NCBI GenBank assembly: GCA_003615045.1
Contig: ML014138.1
Location: forward strand, 62,001 to 126,000
Source: Caulochytrium protostelioides
Lineage: Eukaryota > Chytridiomycota > Caulochytriomycetes > Caulochytriales > Caulochytriaceae
DNA: 64,000 nucleotides
Direction: 5' to 3'
Shown: piece after piece, positions 62,305 through 64,000 of the stretch
How positions within the stretch are numbered: position 1 is the stretch's first letter
How the letters are laid out: each line of letters starts with the position of its first letter
The notes under the pieces: model-generated
Told to the model about the DNA's origin: nothing
What the model saw: the letters and a program-made list of their open reading frames with translations, nothing else
The model's database searches: none
Program-made: the position numbers and the translations under genes

Positions 62305-63990
62305 TTAGGCCCAGTATTTGATGGTACCATCCCAGGAGCAGGAGGCAAGATGGGAGGCTTCGTGCGGGTGCCACAAGACCTTGCTGACGACGCCATCGTG
62401 GGCGCGCAATGTCTTCAGGTGGCGGCCCTGGGCCCAGTCCCAGAACCAGATCTGGCCCTCCGAGTCGCCCGAGACGACATAGCGACCATCGGGCGCGAAC
62501 CCGGGCACGCATGCATACCCGGCCACCAGATGGCCCTTAAACGCCTTTTTGCGGTTCATCCGGAACCGGTCTTTGCCAGCCTGGAAGACGACGATCTGGT
62601 TGTCGAGGCTCTGCCCGATAAGGGCGCTGCCGCCCGGGCGCGTCGCCATTGCCGGGATCGAGTGCATTGCCGGATCGGCCACGTACTTAATCACGACGGG
62701 GATATCCATTTCCCAGAGGCGCACGGCTTTGTCGCTGCTCGTCGTCACAAACCGGCGGCCCTCGTCGATAAACGTAATCGTGTTGACGGCGGCCTGGTGC
62801 TGGTCGTACGACTGGACGGTCTGGCCGGTGCGCACGTCCATCTGGTGGACGGCGCCGTCATCACACGCCGCAAAGAACTGGTGCGGGTTGTTCGGGTGGT
62901 ACCGAACCATGTTCGTGATCCGTTTCGTCTGCCATCGCGCCGTACACTGGCCCGTGACCGTGTCCCACTGCTTGATCCAGCGGTCGTGACCCGCGCTCAG
63001 AAAGAAGAGCCCGTCGCTGCGGAACGAGATGTCCTTGACGCCGCGGGTGTGTCCCACAAACGTGCGCAAGCACCCGCGACGCCGGTAGACGTCCCACAGC
63101 TTGATCTGCGAGTCCATACTGGACGTCAGCAGCAGATGCGCGGTGCCGGGGAACCACTCCATGGCCGTGACGGCCTTCGTATGGCCCGTCCAGCAGTGCA
63201 CCATCCGCTGCGGCAGCCGCGTCTCCGGCACGTGGTCGGCTTGGCTGAGCACCGCCGGCAGCTCGGCGTCCACAGACAGGTACGTGCGGCCCTGGTAGTC
63301 GCGCTCGGAGACGCCGTGGAACCGCGTGCTTTCCGGCGCGCCGCCCGCGCCTAGGCGGCCAGTGGCGCGTGACCGCGTGCCGACGGCGCTGCTGGCGGCG
63401 GTCGCCGCCTCGGCTGCCGCGGCGTCCGCGGCGTCGGTGACGACAGCAACGCCGTTGACGAGCGTGTCGTCCTCATCGGCCACGAGTGGCGCGACTTCGC
63501 CCGCGAAGCCGGCCCACGGGCCTTGGAACTGGGCGACGTCCTCGGGCGTGCCGCGGTCGCGCCGGGGCGCTGTCGCCGCGAGCAGCGCGCGCTTGCGCGC
63601 CCGCCGGCCGAGTCCCGCGTGCTCAGGCGGGACCGCCGAGGCCGCGGCGTTGTGGAGCGCGTTAAATGTGGTTTCGTCGACGAATGTCGTCTCCACGTGG
63701 CCGGTGAGCATGTTTTTGGCGGCCGACGGAAGGGATCCAGCGGCCACAAGCGCCAGCGAAGACGGCGTCGGCGACTGCGGACGCCGCGCGCCGGCCGCCG
63801 CGTCGCGATCGGTGGCGAGCACATCAACGCGGCCGTCGGGATCGGGCGCGGCGTCGATACGCGGCCGCTTGATCAGGGGCCCCGTCGACGGCAGCGGCGC
63901 TGGCGACATCGGAGCGGCGGCGGCCGTTGCATCGCGCTCATCGTCGCTGCCAGAGCGACTGCTCGCATAGTCCTCCACGAGGCCGTTCAT
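62305..63990 (-). CDS. PRP17: Pre-mRNA splicing factor PRP17/CDC40
   Basis: 561 residues, complete, ending 10 bp from the right edge. PRP17 is a step-II splicing factor with a C-terminal WD40 propeller. The N-terminal start MNGLVEDYASSRSGSDDE is similar to other PRP17/CDC40 proteins, as are MLTGHVETTFVDETTFN and FQGPWAGFA. The joining block FHGVSERDYQGRTYLSV precedes the propeller, whose repeats include HCWTGHTKAVTAMEWFPGTA, SSMDSQIKLWDVYRRRGCLR, FVGHTRGVKDISFRSDG and SAGHDRWIKQWDTVTGQC, ending SCSWDGTIKYW at the C-terminus. These match human CDC40 in order and wording. The Ala-rich linker (about residues 185-210) is a local insertion. Intronless. Confidence 0.95.
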   Translation of the reverse strand: MNGLVEDYASSRSGSDDERDATAAAAPMSPAPLPSTGPLIKRPRIDAAPDPDGRVDVLATDRDAAAGARRPQSPTPSSLALVAAGSLPSAAKNMLTGHVETTFVDETTFNALHNAAASAVPPEHAGLGRRARKRALLAATAPRRDRGTPEDVAQFQGPWAGFAGEVAPLVADEDDTLVNGVAVVTDAADAAAAEAATAASSAVGTRSRATGRLGAGGAPESTRFHGVSERDYQGRTYLSVDAELPAVLSQADHVPETRLPQRMVHCWTGHTKAVTAMEWFPGTAHLLLTSSMDSQIKLWDVYRRRGCLRTFVGHTRGVKDISFRSDGLFFLSAGHDRWIKQWDTVTGQCTARWQTKRITNMVRYHPNNPHQFFAACDDGAVHQMDVRTGQTVQSYDQHQAAVNTITFIDEGRRFVTTSSDKAVRLWEMDIPVVIKYVADPAMHSIPAMATRPGGSALIGQSLDNQIVVFQAGKDRFRMNRKKAFKGHLVAGYACVPGFAPDGRYVVSGDSEGQIWFWDWAQGRHLKTLRAHDGVVSKVLWHPHEASHLASCSWDGTIKYWA

Positions 63991-64000
63991 GGCGGCCGCA

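Noticed and set aside
61942-63354. 470-residue plus-strand frame
   Set aside because: Mostly antisense to PRP17/CDC40, whose WD40 repeats are unmistakable on the minus strand.
1-64000. Search for transposons, viral genes, CRISPR arrays, rRNA operons or biosynthetic clusters
   Set aside because: No transposase, reverse transcriptase, integrase, long terminal or inverted repeats, viral hallmark genes, spaced repeat arrays, or clusters of tailoring enzymes were seen.

Overview
The window is GC-rich eukaryotic nuclear DNA with compact, mostly intronless protein genes. Where introns occur they are single, short (109 to 237 nt), GT-AG, and usually close to the start codon. Gene content points to a fungus outside Dikarya, probably a zoosporic lineage: a 2-isopropylmalate synthase of the plant/bacterial LeuA type, a WSC-domain surface protein, an FMP52/TIP30-like protein, and a protein with two cyclic-nucleotide-binding domains. 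GC-rich chytrid-like or blastocladiomycete-like fungi fit best, but the sequence alone does not settle the species.

Layout. 1-2608 holds no supportable gene. 2.6-7 kb: leucine synthesis enzyme (LEU/leuA) and ER signal peptide peptidase, both plus strand. 7.2-15 kb: two minus-strand genes, a very long Rab3GAP regulatory-subunit homologue and the U6 snRNA exonuclease USB1, with satellites upstream of USB1. 16.4-23 kb: a poly-Q tail-anchored protein, an FMP52-like SDR, the GPI mannosyltransferase PIGM/GPI14 and a mitochondrial J protein. 23.2-25.6 kb: tandem CNB-domain protein. 27.8-31 kb: two unrecognised small proteins, a probable nuclear-encoded mitochondrial ribosomal protein uS3m, and the miniprotein OST4. 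31.4-35 kb: a BEM46/ABHD13-type hydrolase and an acidic coiled-coil protein. 37-45.4 kb: WSC surface protein and an F-box/WD40 protein. 45.5-52.5 kb: YEATS (GAS41/YAF9) protein, REV1 and a peflin-like penta-EF-hand protein. 53-60 kb: a mitochondrial helical-repeat protein and an unrecognised 1058-residue multi-pass membrane protein. 62.3-64 kb: splicing factor PRP17/CDC40.

The genes are ordinary housekeeping neighbours and not one pathway, although ER/secretory functions are frequent (SPP, PIGM, OST4, Rab3GAP2, BEM46, WSC). I see no mobile element, virus, CRISPR array, rRNA or tRNA. I found no convincing new multi-gene system. The best leads are the unrecognised membrane protein at 57-60 kb, the nuclear uS3m gene, the His/Asp-rich insert in the F-box protein, and several tandem repeats placed at gene boundaries. 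Intron boundaries and starts were worked out by eye from splice sites, reading frame and remembered family sequences; no database search was possible.
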